In this document: in pieces, positions 1 through 9,404 of the stretch
Layout of the letters: every line of letters starts with the position of its first letter
How positions within the stretch are numbered: the stretch's first letter is position 1
Assembly: GCA_000467715.1 (NCBI GenBank)
Contig: AJFK01000482.1
Span: 1 to 23,740 of the forward strand
DNA length: 23,740 nucleotides
DNA from: Hysterium pulicare CBS 123377
Taxonomy: Eukaryota > Ascomycota > Dothideomycetes > Hysteriales > Hysteriaceae
Direction: 5' to 3'
Notes under the pieces: model-generated
Databases searched by the model: none
Told to the model about the DNA's origin: nothing
Seen by the model: the letters and a program-made list of their open reading frames with translations, nothing else
Translations under genes and position numbers: made by a program

Positions 1-1
1 G

Positions 2-778
2 TTCTCTCACGCAGCATGGGAAATCATGGAGATGTTGATGGAGGATGAAAAAGCGAAGAAAAATCAAAGTCTACTGCTTTCGACTCCGGCGACTCCGACG
101 ACTCCGACGACTTCAACGACGGTGGAGATTGATGACGAGAGGGCGAAGAAAGCTGAATCTGATCTTCGTAAAGCGAGCTCTGATTCCACGTGTCGGGCGT
201 CCCACGAACCTCAACCCGGTTCCAGCGTTGTGCGAAAGAGTTCTGCGCCTGTATCGCCCGCCGATAGCACATCCTCTGGGCCAACGGAAAGGTATGAAGA
301 TGGCGATTCGGGACTCCACTCAAGAGGCAAATCATCTAAGAATTCATCAGCTCTTCCCAGCGCCACCCCGCCGCTCGAACAGCGTGTATGGGAAGCTCAA
401 TCCTGCACGCAGAAAGCTGAGAACGACTCCGAATCCTTTTACCAGAGCACATCACAAAGAATCCATTTCCAGAATGTAGATTACAAGGCGAAGAAAGTCG
501 AGCGTCGCGCAAAAAGCTTGGCTGAGAAAGACAGGGTATTGAGAGAGGGTGATGGGTCGAATTTTGACGAGACGCCGAGGAGAAGGAGTACGGGAGATAG
601 GCAGGAGGAGCTGAGACGACGATGGTTAGAAGAGAACAGTGAATGGGTGGAGGTTGCAGAGAGTCGTTATATGTCTATGGCGGAAGTTTTGCATGGGAAA
701 AGAGTGGTGAAAGTGGCATCATATGATGTTTTCGTTGACGAGAAGGCGAAGGGATTCTTGGGCGATGAGCCATTGTGA
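2..778 (+). CDS. 3' part of an unrecognised, mostly disordered protein
   Basis: The frame is open from base 2 to a TGA at 776-778, with eight codons before the first ATG at 26, so the gene probably starts upstream and only its C-terminal part is seen. From the ATG there are 250 residues. The first 130 or so are rich in Ser, Pro, Thr, Lys and Glu and should be disordered. They include a threonine/proline tract coded by a short imperfect 9-base tandem repeat near 84-121. From about residue 150 onward comes a strongly charged, helix-prone segment with basic clusters (ERRAK, PRRRS, ELRRRW). A more folded-looking tail follows, with SRYMSMAEVLHGKRV and ending in GDEPL. I do not recognise a domain. 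It is convergent with the MON1 gene, with about 300 bases between the stops. The reading frame is well supported by length and coherence; the function is unknown. Confidence 0.7.
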   Translation, partial: FSHAAWEIMEMLMEDEKAKKNQSLLLSTPATPTTPTTSTTVEIDDERAKKAESDLRKASSDSTCRASHEPQPGSSVVRKSSAPVSPADSTSSGPTERYEDGDSGLHSRGKSSKNSSALPSATPPLEQRVWEAQSCTQKAENDSESFYQSTSQRIHFQNVDYKAKKVERRAKSLAEKDRVLREGDGSNFDETPRRRSTGDRQEELRRRWLEENSEWVEVAESRYMSMAEVLHGKRVVKVASYDVFVDEKAKGFLGDEPL

Positions 779-1076
779 GATGGCTAAACGCTAAAATTTC
801 AGTTCGGTTCGCAGTTCAATTCGGTTATGCAGCCTCTTTTGAGGAAATGCCGCGTGGGTTGATGTTTGGGTATTGTTGTGGCCATCGGCGCTGGACTCTG
901 AGACCTGGGGTTGTGGCGTAGTCTTTGTGAGCCAGCTATTGTTATTTCGTCAGAATCTCCCGAAATGACTTGCATTGCTTGTACTGCTTGGGTATCTTCG
1001 TGTGTGCTACCGCCATCGCTTTCGGAGATAGCGCGGCGCAAGTTTTCCTAAATCCATGATATATTCCACATCAAAC
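779..1076. other. Intergenic region between convergent genes
   Basis: This 298-base stretch lies between the stop codons of the unknown + strand gene and MON1. It must hold both 3' untranslated regions. Short open frames in it have no coding character, and I see no RNA gene or repeat. Confidence 0.6.
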
Positions 1077-3297
1077 TCAAAACACCGCTCCACCAATGAT
1101 GAATACCCTCTCTTCCTCTCGCCGCACCCACTGTATGACTTTATTGGCAGCCTGCGCGAGTGCGGCGCGAGACGTGGTTACGGGCGCTACACAATAGAGC
1201 TCAAACAATGGCGTCGTCCACGCGAGGGCGATGTTAGTCGTAGACGTGGAGTGATGGATCTTCAGCTGTGTAGGCTTGGTATGTAGGTGTGCATGGAGGG
1301 CCTGATACAGATTCATCAATCTAGGGAAGCAAGTTAGCTTTGGTTGCAAGATATATCAGCAACTGCGGAAGTAGTTAGGTGTGGTCCGCGTCTAGGGAAG
1401 CAACGTATCCGATGCTGAGTACGCAGACGGGCAATAGTCATGTATGTTTGCCAAAGCATCCTAACACGTACCGTCTTCGACTCAATGTAGTGCTGAAATG
1501 TGGTTCAAAAGAGGGCATCGTAAATTGGACGTTGCCACGTGACTTGTACAAGAAATGGCGTAGAGGAGATCCGGGTACAATGTCCGTGCAACTCGGGCGG
1601 CCCTGTCTTACTGCCGCACGAATCAATTCAATACTAGAGTTCTTTTGCAGTTGCTGTATGGAACATGTCAGTCCGACCGATTCATCGGGAAGCGGAGTTA
1701 TCGGTGTTAATGTCTCACCTCAACGAGATTGTCTCGCGTTTCGCGTAGTTCAAAAAACCCCTCTTTGTTCGCACTGATCAGAAGGATGGCAACTTCATCT
1801 TGTTCGCCAGATGATGACGCCGGGCGTTCTTCGACTTGCTCCGTGGGTTTTTCTAGATTCAGAAAGCTGACGTACATGTATAGGAAGCCGGTGTTGTTGA
1901 ATCCTGGTAAACAAAGGGGAATCCAATTTTCACCACCACCAGCCTTGACACTACCTGCCTCGAAGAGCATATTGAAAATTAAATGTAGGTCGCCCGGATG
2001 CAAAGAGTGCTTCTTGGGTCTGACGACGCTAACGAGCTTGCCGCCGGCAACTATGAGACCATAAAGGAGGCTTTCGCTTCGTATCTTGAGGAATGTGTTG
2101 TTGATGACTTGGCGGTGCGATTTTCGTAGTTTGAGACACTCGAGTGCCGAAAGTAACGTGGAAGGTGACCCTCGTGTAAATCCATCCGCGAGAGCAGATA
2201 TTAATGTTTCTGTGCCTTGAAGAGGTCTACGAAGGTCGTAAGATGCTCGGTTGGCGAACATGCGTTCCATGCTGGGTAGCGTAAGAGTGGACAATATTTG
2301 CATATACAGTGCATCCAACTGGGCACGCAATTGAGAATCGCTTTCTCCCAATCGAGTAATAGCAACCAAGTTGAGAGGGCCTTTTGTCATAACCACAAAT
2401 CGAACATCACCGGCAGTAAAGCCCCTCAAAAGATCGTTCGCTCCTTGATAGAAAGAGATAATCGTTTGCACAACACCGATATAGTTTGTTATCAGCTGAT
2501 CATCTCCGTGGCGGCTATAAATTGGCTTGCCGGCAGAAGATAGGATGAGGAAATGTTTTAATTTCGATCTCCATTGTACCATTACAGCTTCTACAGAAAA
2601 TAAGAAAATCAGCAGGCGCTCCTAATAACCGGAAGATCCTCTGACCTTCATTCGAGCCATCTGCTTTGATCTCGTCAACCTCATCAAATTCGTGTTCGAA
2701 TGCATGCTCGAAATCCGGATCGTCAGGAAATAGCACTTCATTATGCTCATCGAATGTGTGACCCAAAGACGTGAAAAGAGGTTTCTCAGGGTCCCCGAGC
2801 ACTTCACCTAGCATGCTCTCCGCATAAGCTCCCGTTCCCATGGTGGGCGCGAAGCTCCTAACGCTTGCGGCATCTTCAACATCACTTGCAGCGCGGCTTG
2901 CGCTCGGACTGCTTAACCCCAAATACCTTTTCTTCTTGGTCCCGCCCGATGAGGGTGAGTAATCTCTAGTCTCATCATTGTATGTTTGTGTATCGGCATA
3001 AGACAGTTGCGTGGTTGCTTGCGATTGTAGGCTTGGTCTGGTAGGTCGTGGGCCACTTGAACTTTGCGGCCGTGAGTCCAGAAGAGATACATTCCTCGGC
3101 CGGGGAGGAAGTGGAGGAGGTGTTCCTTCCAGCGAAGGTGAGTCCCCGCTATTTGAGGTATTTCGTGAGGCACTCTGTACTATGTTGATGGTAGGATTGA
3201 TGAAGTCTTTCTGGTTGACCTTATCTCCATCATTAGAAGAGCTCGCGGGAGCTTCTCCCAGAGATTCTGGGTGTTTGGATTGGCTAGTATCACCCAT
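1077..3297 (-). CDS. MON1: Mon1, subunit of the Mon1-Ccz1 Rab7/Ypt7 exchange factor
   Basis: Mon1 pairs with Ccz1 to form the nucleotide exchange factor that loads Rab7/Ypt7 on late endosomes, autophagosomes and vacuoles. Exons on the minus strand are 3297-2646, 2590-1719, 1653-1472 and 1320-1077, giving 649 residues, close to the yeast protein. Introns are 55, 65 and 151 bases; each has a CTGAT, CTGAC or CTAAC branch motif, and all phases join cleanly. The first 215 residues are a disordered, Ser/Pro-rich tail. The conserved part starts at [20 protein letters not shown] (first longin domain, from about residue 229). It continues through [20 protein letters not shown], the [19 protein letters not shown] block and [19 protein letters not shown], and ends at [14 protein letters not shown], all typical of Mon1. 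The ATG at 3297 is the first in frame. The 151-base third intron contains a second copy of its own 3' splice site. The family assignment is secure. Confidence 0.97.
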
Positions 3298-4055
3298 GAA
3301 TGGAGATGCCAGGCATCAATGGGTTATCGGTAGGGGACAAATGTAATTGGTAACATTAACTGGGCCATGGTTGTGGTTGTGAGCAAGGACTTGAGGTTTC
3401 TCGATGACGGTCGTCACTCGAAAGTGGCACGGACCCTTTTCGACTGAGAACTGCATCCAACCGACTTTACAGAGAAATATATCATGCATCGCAGAACTTC
3501 ATCCAGCAAATGAGCGATAAAGCATAGGAGGACGCAGAGTTTCTATCATGTCTATTATGTCAAAATGATTTTATAATCTCCCCATTCGCAGAGTCTGTAT
3601 CAACAGGATGCACGACAAAACCTCTCTACCTCGGCCAAGAGGGCAAATCTTTCCTTAACTACATCCTCATGATGAAATCGTGAGACCCAGAAGAAACATA
3701 TTTCATGTTGCTCTTATATCAAGGCGTCAGACATGTTTCGTATAGCACGTGGGTTGCATGTCTTACACATATACATTCAGGTATTAGGAGTCATTTTCGC
3801 AGATCAACCCGAAGTAACACAATAACCCGGCACTTCATAGGTTTGAGAGGAAGCAATATTATAGCTTGCTTTGGATATAGATAGAAAGCAATGTCTTAAT
3901 CTTATTGTTTTCGATTTGGAGGTATATTTCTTTTCATTACGCCCGTGGCTTACAAGATACGGTGAGGGGTAGCCCCCCAACCATAGTGGGGTAGTCTTAT
4001 AACTTCCGTGTCATGACTGGATCAAAAAAAGGACCCAACTAAGACGCCGGAGAGC
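3298..4055. other. Upstream region of MON1; no gene seen
   Basis: This stretch runs from the MON1 start codon to the tRNA terminator. The first few hundred bases should hold the MON1 promoter and 5' leader. I find no open frame with coding character in the rest. Confidence 0.5.
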
Positions 4056-4061
4056 AAAAAA
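4056..4061 (-). terminator. Pol III terminator of the tRNA-Leu gene
   Basis: On the minus strand a run of six T lies five bases beyond the discriminator base of the tRNA. Such runs end RNA polymerase III transcription. Its presence at the right distance argues that the interrupted tRNA gene is a live transcription unit. Confidence 0.8.
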
Positions 4062-4110
4062 GATATTGACAGCAGTGAGGTTCGAACTCACGCGGGTTTC
4101 CCCAGTAGAG

Positions 4111-4124
4111 GATTCAATGTAGAA
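4111..4124 (-). other. Canonical 14-base tRNA intron after position 37
   Basis: The intron TTCTACATTGAATC sits between G37 and C38, where nuclear tRNA introns belong. Its bases UUGAA can pair with U32-A36 of the anticodon loop, including the U32-A pair at intron position -3, leaving the expected three-base bulge at the 3' site. This fits the bulge-helix-bulge recognised by the tRNA splicing endonuclease. The copy of TCTAC inside the intron mimics the true 3' anticodon strand. Confidence 0.8.
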
Positions 4125-4136
4125 CTTAAATCTACC

Positions 4137-4189
4137 CTTGAGTGAAGGTTAGCTTAATGAAGAGCGAGTAAGTGAGCGGGGGTACGAAC
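4137..4189 (-). other. Putative spliceosomal-type intron 2 after tRNA position 25
   Basis: This 53-base insertion starts GTTCGT, a weaker donor, has GCTAAC with the branch A 12 bases before the end, and ends in CAAG. Removing it joins AAGGC to GGTAGA, which gives both the missing D-stem base C25 and the start of the anticodon stem. It lies only seven bases from intron 1. A cut shifted by one base gives the same product. Confidence 0.6.
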
Positions 4190-4196
4190 GCCTTGG

Positions 4197-4252
4197 CTTT
4201 ATTGATGCGTTAGTATCATCGCTAAGATAGCATGAACAGTGTCCAAACTTAC
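4197..4252 (-). other. Putative spliceosomal-type intron 1 in the tRNA D loop
   Basis: This 56-base insertion starts with GTAAGT, holds a perfect TACTAAC branch box whose branch A lies 13 bases before the end, and ends in AAAG. Size and signals equal those of the protein-gene introns in this window. Removing it joins GAGTGGT to CCAAGGC and restores the D loop. A cut shifted by two bases would also restore a valid D loop, so the exact ends are not fixed by tRNA structure alone. Confidence 0.65.
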
Positions 4253-4271
4253 ACCACTCGGCCATACTGTC

Positions 4272-5600
4272 TTGAAGATGGTATTTTCGAAAATTGAACG
4301 TTAACTACAATATATACACTATCAAGAGCGAATTAAGAGTGAAATTGTGGCACGGCCACGAGTGTTGGGGGCAAAGAAGCGGCAGGGAGCGGAGAAAGCA
4401 TCGGCTGACTACCAAGGTACCACAAGCGTCTTATTCAGTATGTTTCTGATTGGTTAGAATCCTTTCCGTGGCCTCGCGTCACCTTTTTGAAGGATACGAA
4501 ACATCATTCGGTTAAAAAACACATCTAGTAGTTGAAGTCACTTTGATTCAGGGGCTAATCCTACATGCCACAGATTCGAATAGCTCTAAAGTCCAGATGT
4601 GTTCAACATGTGACAGCCTAGAGAACTTACGATATTGAAGAGAAATGATACTCCCTCCCTTGCTGCTCAAAAAAGCAAATATCCAGCGGACTCTGGACAC
4701 TATACCTATCCGGAGCAATGCATCTGTAATTAAGCATCTCAAACCCAAACATTAATACTGACAAAAAATTACAACACAAACCGGTGAGAAGAAGCACGCG
4801 AAGACCTCCCACAAATCAGGTAAAGCGGCGGCCGACTACCCTACCCGATAACGACGGATTGCCTTCCCTCACCGGTGCGATATTCATTGAAAAAGGCCTC
4901 ATAAACGCCCGGTGGACTTCCTTGAATGGGAGATATCATTTTCGCCCGCCGTCGCGGGCGCATGACCGCCGCCTCGGTCGGAGCCATCACTTATATCCGA
5001 GATTCCTACCGGAGATAGCTTATGTACTATGATGCTACACCACAATCTGTACGGGAAAGAAAGTAGGCAGCATAGTGCTACGAATAGCTGGTATTAGAGC
5101 TTGTTACGACTTTGGGTATTCCGGGAATTGGTGCACCTTTCATTTTGTATCTAAGCCCTGTTTGTAATCTGGGATGATGCACCAAAATTGCTGCCTGCCA
5201 TGCACCTTTGAAGGCTGCTCAAAGATGATGGTAGTCAATTCAATAATGATAAACCTATTTTCGAATGCTAGAGGTTTTAGGAGAAGTTCCGTAGGGATGC
5301 TGGTCGGACTGGGGGTAGTTCAAATAACAACTATTCGAATCCTGAGATGCTCAGGATAATTGTACTCCTTTGCTAGCGTTAGTTCCATGTGCCTGAAATA
5401 AAGAATCATTAGAGGCCGAATTGACTGCTAGGAGAGGAAAATCCAGACTCCAAACATCAGTGGAATGATGCATATATTATGAAGTGTTAAGAACTGCCGT
5501 ATCCGAACAATGTAGTACTCGTTCATAGAAATTAGTATACCTTGGTTTGAAAACATTGTTCAGGTGGAAACATCGAGACCTTACCTGTTGTAGATGGCAT
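4272..5600. other. Gene-poor stretch, nothing recognised
   Basis: About 1.3 kb upstream of the tRNA gene holds only short open frames on both strands. None has family motifs or plausible splice linkage. The bases next to 4271 should carry upstream Pol III context. Confidence 0.5.
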
Positions 5601-6849
5601 TTAGATTTCGAATCTACTAGAATTCCACGGAGAATATCTATCAGCCGACCATAGTTCGAACTGTTTCCAGAACTCTAGGAAACTATCGTCAACCATAAAT
5701 CTACACGGAACCTCGACCGGTATGCTTCCAACGTCATGTATCAACTCCAAGGAGGAAAGGCTCGGAATATGCGTTCCTCTATAACATTGTACGTTAGTCA
5801 TCCTTAGATCTTCTAGAACAACACGGCAGTTCAGCACTGTGGAGACTTCCGCATCTTCGGCACTGTTCAAAGCTTGATGATTAGAGCGAGGGTGTAGCCA
5901 TTGGTCGCGCAGTGGCTTCCCGTACAGTGGGTTAAGTCATGCAGGTTCCTGACGTACTCGTACTCGTACTGAATGCCATTCTCGTGGTTGTTGAGTTCAA
6001 TGGCTAAGAAACAGCACCTCCTATAGTCGGTAGGATTGCTTCATTTTTCCCCCTGATAATGCCGACTGTCGAAAATACGAGTTCAAAGCCGAATGTTTCT
6101 CTAAGACCACTCTGAGTATACTTGAACGAGAAATCTTCGGCCGAGGGGTTTTATAGTCGGTCCAGCTTCCGAGAAATGAGCTTAATTGAAGTTAGGTGCC
6201 CGCTAGTCAGCAAGAAATTTGCGATAGAATTGCCTGGTTTGAAAAGGCTCTAGACATTCACCGGGTTTTGGCCGAAGTAATGAATCTGTCACGTTGTAAG
6301 GGGATATTCTCTCTATTTGAGAGCGCGAGATGACGATTCGGGAAATGATGGTTGGGTCGATCGTGATGCAGGCCCATTCTGGATATCTATTGGTAGAAGT
6401 ACCCAGTTAAACTTTCGTATGCCCCACTTTAGAAGGCATCAAAATGTGATGCACATGATAGCGTCGTGAAATCATGATGTAGCCATTCGAAAGGAAGCCT
6501 GTAACATGCGGCTCTCGACTGTTTTTTTGACGGACGAAGCGATATGAATTGTCGCGGTCGTCAAAAGAGTGACGTGTAGATCATTTCACGGCTTCCAAGG
6601 TTCAGGTTTACTGTGGGCTAGTATTGAAACGAAAATGCCGAGGAAAAACCACCTAACGTTAGTGACTTTCCGTTTGCGATCAACAACTGTCAAAATTTCT
6701 TCCCAGAAAGCTGAAGACGTCTGGAGAAGACGGCTAGATGGGGTTGATTTCAACGCAAATTTCTGGCTTCACGATGGAGGGTGAGAAGGAGGTTGATCGC
6801 TGATCGGAGTTAGTAGAGACCGAGAACACTTCGTCGCCTCACCGCACAT
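5601..6849 (-). pseudogene. Decayed gene for an unrecognised protein
   Basis: Reading the minus strand from an ATG at 6849 to a stop at 5601, protein-like sequence appears in successive pieces spread over all three frames. Examples in order are AFWEEILTVVDRKRKVTNVR, YPEWACITIDPTIISRIVIS, YTQSGLRETFGFELVF, DLTHCTGSHCATNGYTLA and FWKQFELWSADRYSPWN. The order, density and absence of repeats suggest one old gene of roughly 400 residues with at least five breaks. Several of the stops are of the kind C-to-T change makes from CGA, CAA or CAG. I do not recognise the family; the last 90 residues look leucine-rich and could belong to one of the large F-box-like or otherwise uncharacterised fungal families. 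A multi-intron live gene is possible, but I could not find a set of splice sites that joins the pieces. Confidence 0.55.
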
Positions 6850-7203
6850 ATCGGATTTTCAGAGCGAGATAAGCATAAAACAAAATCGCGCACAAGGGTA
6901 GCATATCGTACAGCGAAAAGGGATGCTCCACTGGTCATGCGACGTGTTCTTGGAACTGTTTGCTTGCTGTAAAGAAAAGTTTAGCGCTCGAGATTCGGAT
7001 ACGGATATTCGCCAAAAATTATGCTTGCGGCAGATCTGCACATAAGTTGCATAATTCGTGTTGGCGTCCGGATGCTATCCGACTGCTTGGCACGGGCAGC
7101 TTTGCGAGAAGATGAATGGGAGTGATGTCGAGCATGAACTCGTGGTGGTGATGATTACAATCTATCCAGAGCTCCATATCTAAGGGTCGCCGAAGCTTAG
7201 TGC
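6850..7203. other. Spacer between the decayed gene and the mutarotase
   Basis: This stretch holds no supported gene. It should include the mutarotase 3' untranslated region and the former promoter of the decayed gene. Confidence 0.4.
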
Positions 7204-8245
7204 TTAAGCTTCCCAGCCCCGATAAACAATTTTGCTGCCATACTTTTCTCCTTTTTTGAGCAGGACCATGCCCTTGTATTCAGGGATGTTGACTGCATTC
7301 ACATATCGACTCGGCTCGACACAGAATCCCGAACGTGCTCCGCGGGCAGGTAGTCCTTCGACAGCTGGGACATCAATGTATTTACCTGTATAGAATTGGA
7401 ATGCCGGCTCCGTACTTGAGATCTCGAGATGAAGTTTGGTTTCTGGATGATAGAACGATGCCAATTTCTGGAGCGGCAATGACCTCGTGTCAATTGGAAC
7501 GCTAGATGGATCGGTGTTCAGAATGAAGCAATCATCAATATCAGGTTCTTTCTCTCCTAAGGTGAAGGTCTTGTTTGAAGTTACTCCTGGATATTCTTCA
7601 ATGGATCCAGTAGGAATACCACCAGAGTCGACGACTTGATACTTATTCGTTGCCAAAGTAACATCAGTACCAGAGATGCTCGAAGAGTTTCCAAGGTTGA
7701 AATAGCTTTGGCATTGCAGTCAGCATATACGTCTCTACTCACCTTTCTTTGACTCACCTGTGGTTGGTCATTCCGATGGCTGTCTCACTTGAATCACCTC
7801 CTACCAGTTCCGCTTCATACTCAATCAACAATAACTCTTGTCCTTCCTCTTTCACTGGCGTGTACCAAACCTTTGCCTCAACGGTGCCGGGATACCCTTC
7901 TTCTCCATCTACACTAGTATACTTGAAAAGAATGGCATCTTTCCCGTCCTTCTGAACTTTCGAAGGTCCCTCAAACTCTCGCTTTCCCCAGCCCATGTTG
8001 CCTCCGTGCAGCGAGTTTGGTCCATTATTAGCGGCTAGCTGGTATGATTTACCGTTTAAATCATTGATCTTTGCGCCGGACACGCGATTGGCAATTCTTC
8101 CAATCGTCTCGCCGAAAAATGGAGCGTTGTGTTTTTTGTACAGATCCGCATTTGGGAAGCCTTGGACTATGCTTTTGCCATTGATTTTGAAGTCTTGGAT
8201 GATGGCGCCAAGCGGAAGGAAGGTAAAAGCTTGCGAAGAGGACAT
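7204..8245 (-). CDS. Aldose 1-epimerase (galactose mutarotase)
   Basis: The enzyme interconverts alpha and beta forms of galactose, glucose or related sugars at the entry to the Leloir pathway and is normally cytosolic. Exons on the minus strand are 8245-7758 and 7705-7204, with a 52-base GTGAGT...CTGAC...AG intron, giving 329 residues, about the normal length. Family signatures are all present: HNAPFFGETIGRIANR (residues 39-54), NNGPNSLHGG with the substrate-binding His80, and TNHSYFNL with the second catalytic His at 162, formed across the splice junction. DIDDCF follows near residue 219, then GFCVEPSRYVNAVN with the catalytic Glu at 293. There is no signal peptide. The start is the only in-frame ATG before the conserved LPLGAIIQDF strand. 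The next gene upstream on the same strand is a zinc-cluster regulator. Exact sugar preference cannot be read from sequence. Confidence 0.95.
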
Positions 8246-9404
8246 GGTGATAGGGTTCGGTGACAGGAAGTTTGTGGAAAAGGGAGCTTTGATGTCCAGG
8301 CGGTGGGATGGGGTGGCAAGACTGTGTAATGGATGTCAGTAGGCAAGCTAGGATGCTCAGGAACCTCAATCTGAACGGCATTTGACACTTCAGGAAGGAT
8401 TCACCATGAGGATCGTCTCAAAACAAGCGTGGAGAGCCGTATGAGGCTCATGATCATTGAATGAATTCGTCTACCCCACAGTGGGGTTTGCTCGTAGAAT
8501 TCGCAGACTTACTGGGGATTGGAAGTCGAAAGTCCCAATGCTGATTCCAAAAGGGAAATCTTCTAGAATGCTCGTGAAGGAAGGCGTGCGTTTATGAAGG
8601 AATGCCAGTCAAGGTACTGAATAAGAGGAGTGGAGTTAGACATGGTGAATGATTGACATTTAGGCTAATCGGAGGAAATTATTCCGTTGCTTTTTCAATG
8701 AACACATCAAGAGCTGTTGTCCAGCAAGTGAGCTGGGCATGGAGAAGCTGTAGAAGAATGGTATAAGATTTGACAGTATTAGAGAGATCAATGTTTCGCA
8801 AGTCATAGCCCTTGTCGATGGGGCTTCTGCATGAGCAGTAGGATAAGGTCAAGTGTTGTAAATGCGATCGTCTTGCGCTTGTTTGTGGCCGCATGGATGA
8901 CAAAGATTAGTCATGCCGTGGCTGGCTTTAGTGCAACAGATCTACTGCAGCGATTCGACGGTCCCAAACCGCATTTCGAAGAGGCCTGTTCTATTACTCA
9001 TCAGAGTGCACCAAAGCGGAAGAAACTTCTTGAGTGGAAGTGTAAAAGTACAAGTTCTATCAAGTCAATCGGCGTTCAGTGACCTCACTCAAGATCTTTA
9101 GGCAGTCTTGTTAAGTCTGCCTTTATCGTTGCACCCTTCTCTTGAGATCGCTCGTTCCTCGGAAGTGCTTCGCTTCTGGACTCTAGCCATCGCCCAACGT
9201 CATGATTAAGCGTTCATTTCCAAATCCAGTCTTCTTAATGCTCCGAGAAAAGTAAACCTATCCGGCGATGCTGAGTAATCCTAATTCCAAATCCCTTGTA
9301 CTCCAGAACACCTTTGATGACCATCCGACCACGGAAACCCCCAACGCTTGAACGCTTGATGATGTACCAAAGAACAATAGGATAAGAAACGAAGGTAGAG
9401 GCAA
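8246..9404. other. Region between the mutarotase and the transcription factor
   Basis: About 1.2 kb holds the mutarotase promoter and the 3' end of the transcription factor gene. A minus-strand frame at 8903-8679 ends in a helix-like LLQLLHAQLTCWTTALDVFIEK, but it has no proper start, donor or partner exon, so I do not call it a gene. A compact inverted repeat lies at 8463-8502. Confidence 0.4.
8463..8502. repeat. Compact inverted repeat flanked by GAATTC
   Basis: The core ACCCCAC-A-GTGGGGT (8473-8487) has 7-base perfect arms around a single base. It is framed on both sides by GAATTC (8463-8468 and 8497-8502). It lies about 220 bases upstream of the mutarotase start. It could be a binding site for a dimeric regulator, a hairpin, or chance. 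Confidence 0.4.

Larger units (their letters stand above)
4067..4271 (-). tRNA. tRNA-Leu(UAA) gene interrupted by three introns
   Basis: Minus-strand exons are 4271-4253, 4196-4190, 4136-4125 and 4110-4067, which join to 82 bases. The acceptor stem GACAGTA pairs fully with TGCTGTC (one G-U), and the discriminator is A as in leucine tRNAs. The D arm is GCC...GGC around GAGTGGTCCAA. The anticodon stem GTAGA/TCTAC holds the loop TTTAAGC, with anticodon TAA at 4128-4126. The long variable arm GGGGAAACCC and T stem GTGAG/CTCAC with loop TTCGAAC follow. The A box (TGGCCGAGTGG) and B box are intact. One interruption is the usual 14-base tRNA intron after position 37. The other two, of 56 and 53 bases, sit in the D loop and after base 25 and look like mRNA introns. 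No helix carries a mismatch, which is unlike a pseudogene. The tRNA identity is strong; how the two extra segments are removed is inference. Confidence 0.85.

Noticed and set aside
1379-1777. 132-codon plus-strand open frame
   Set aside because: It lies antisense to MON1 exons 2 and 3, whose protein matches the family exactly.
3969-3993. Possible shared transposon end with the 8471 palindrome (CTACCCCAC in both)
   Set aside because: Only nine bases are shared and no element body, target duplication or second end can be defined.
4120-4135. Anticodon stem closed by the nearer TCTAC, with no 14-base intron
   Set aside because: It would leave a 27-base variable region before the T stem. The farther TCTAC gives a standard variable arm and a proper tRNA-intron pairing.
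4137-4252. One single 116-base intron in the tRNA, from GTAAGT to CAAG
   Set aside because: Removing the whole span loses the AAGGC needed for the D stem, whereas two separate removals restore a perfect tRNA.
8679-8903. Minus-strand 74-codon frame with a helix-like C-terminus
   Set aside because: There is no ATG in a suitable place, no clear donor or acceptor linking it to another exon, and no family match.
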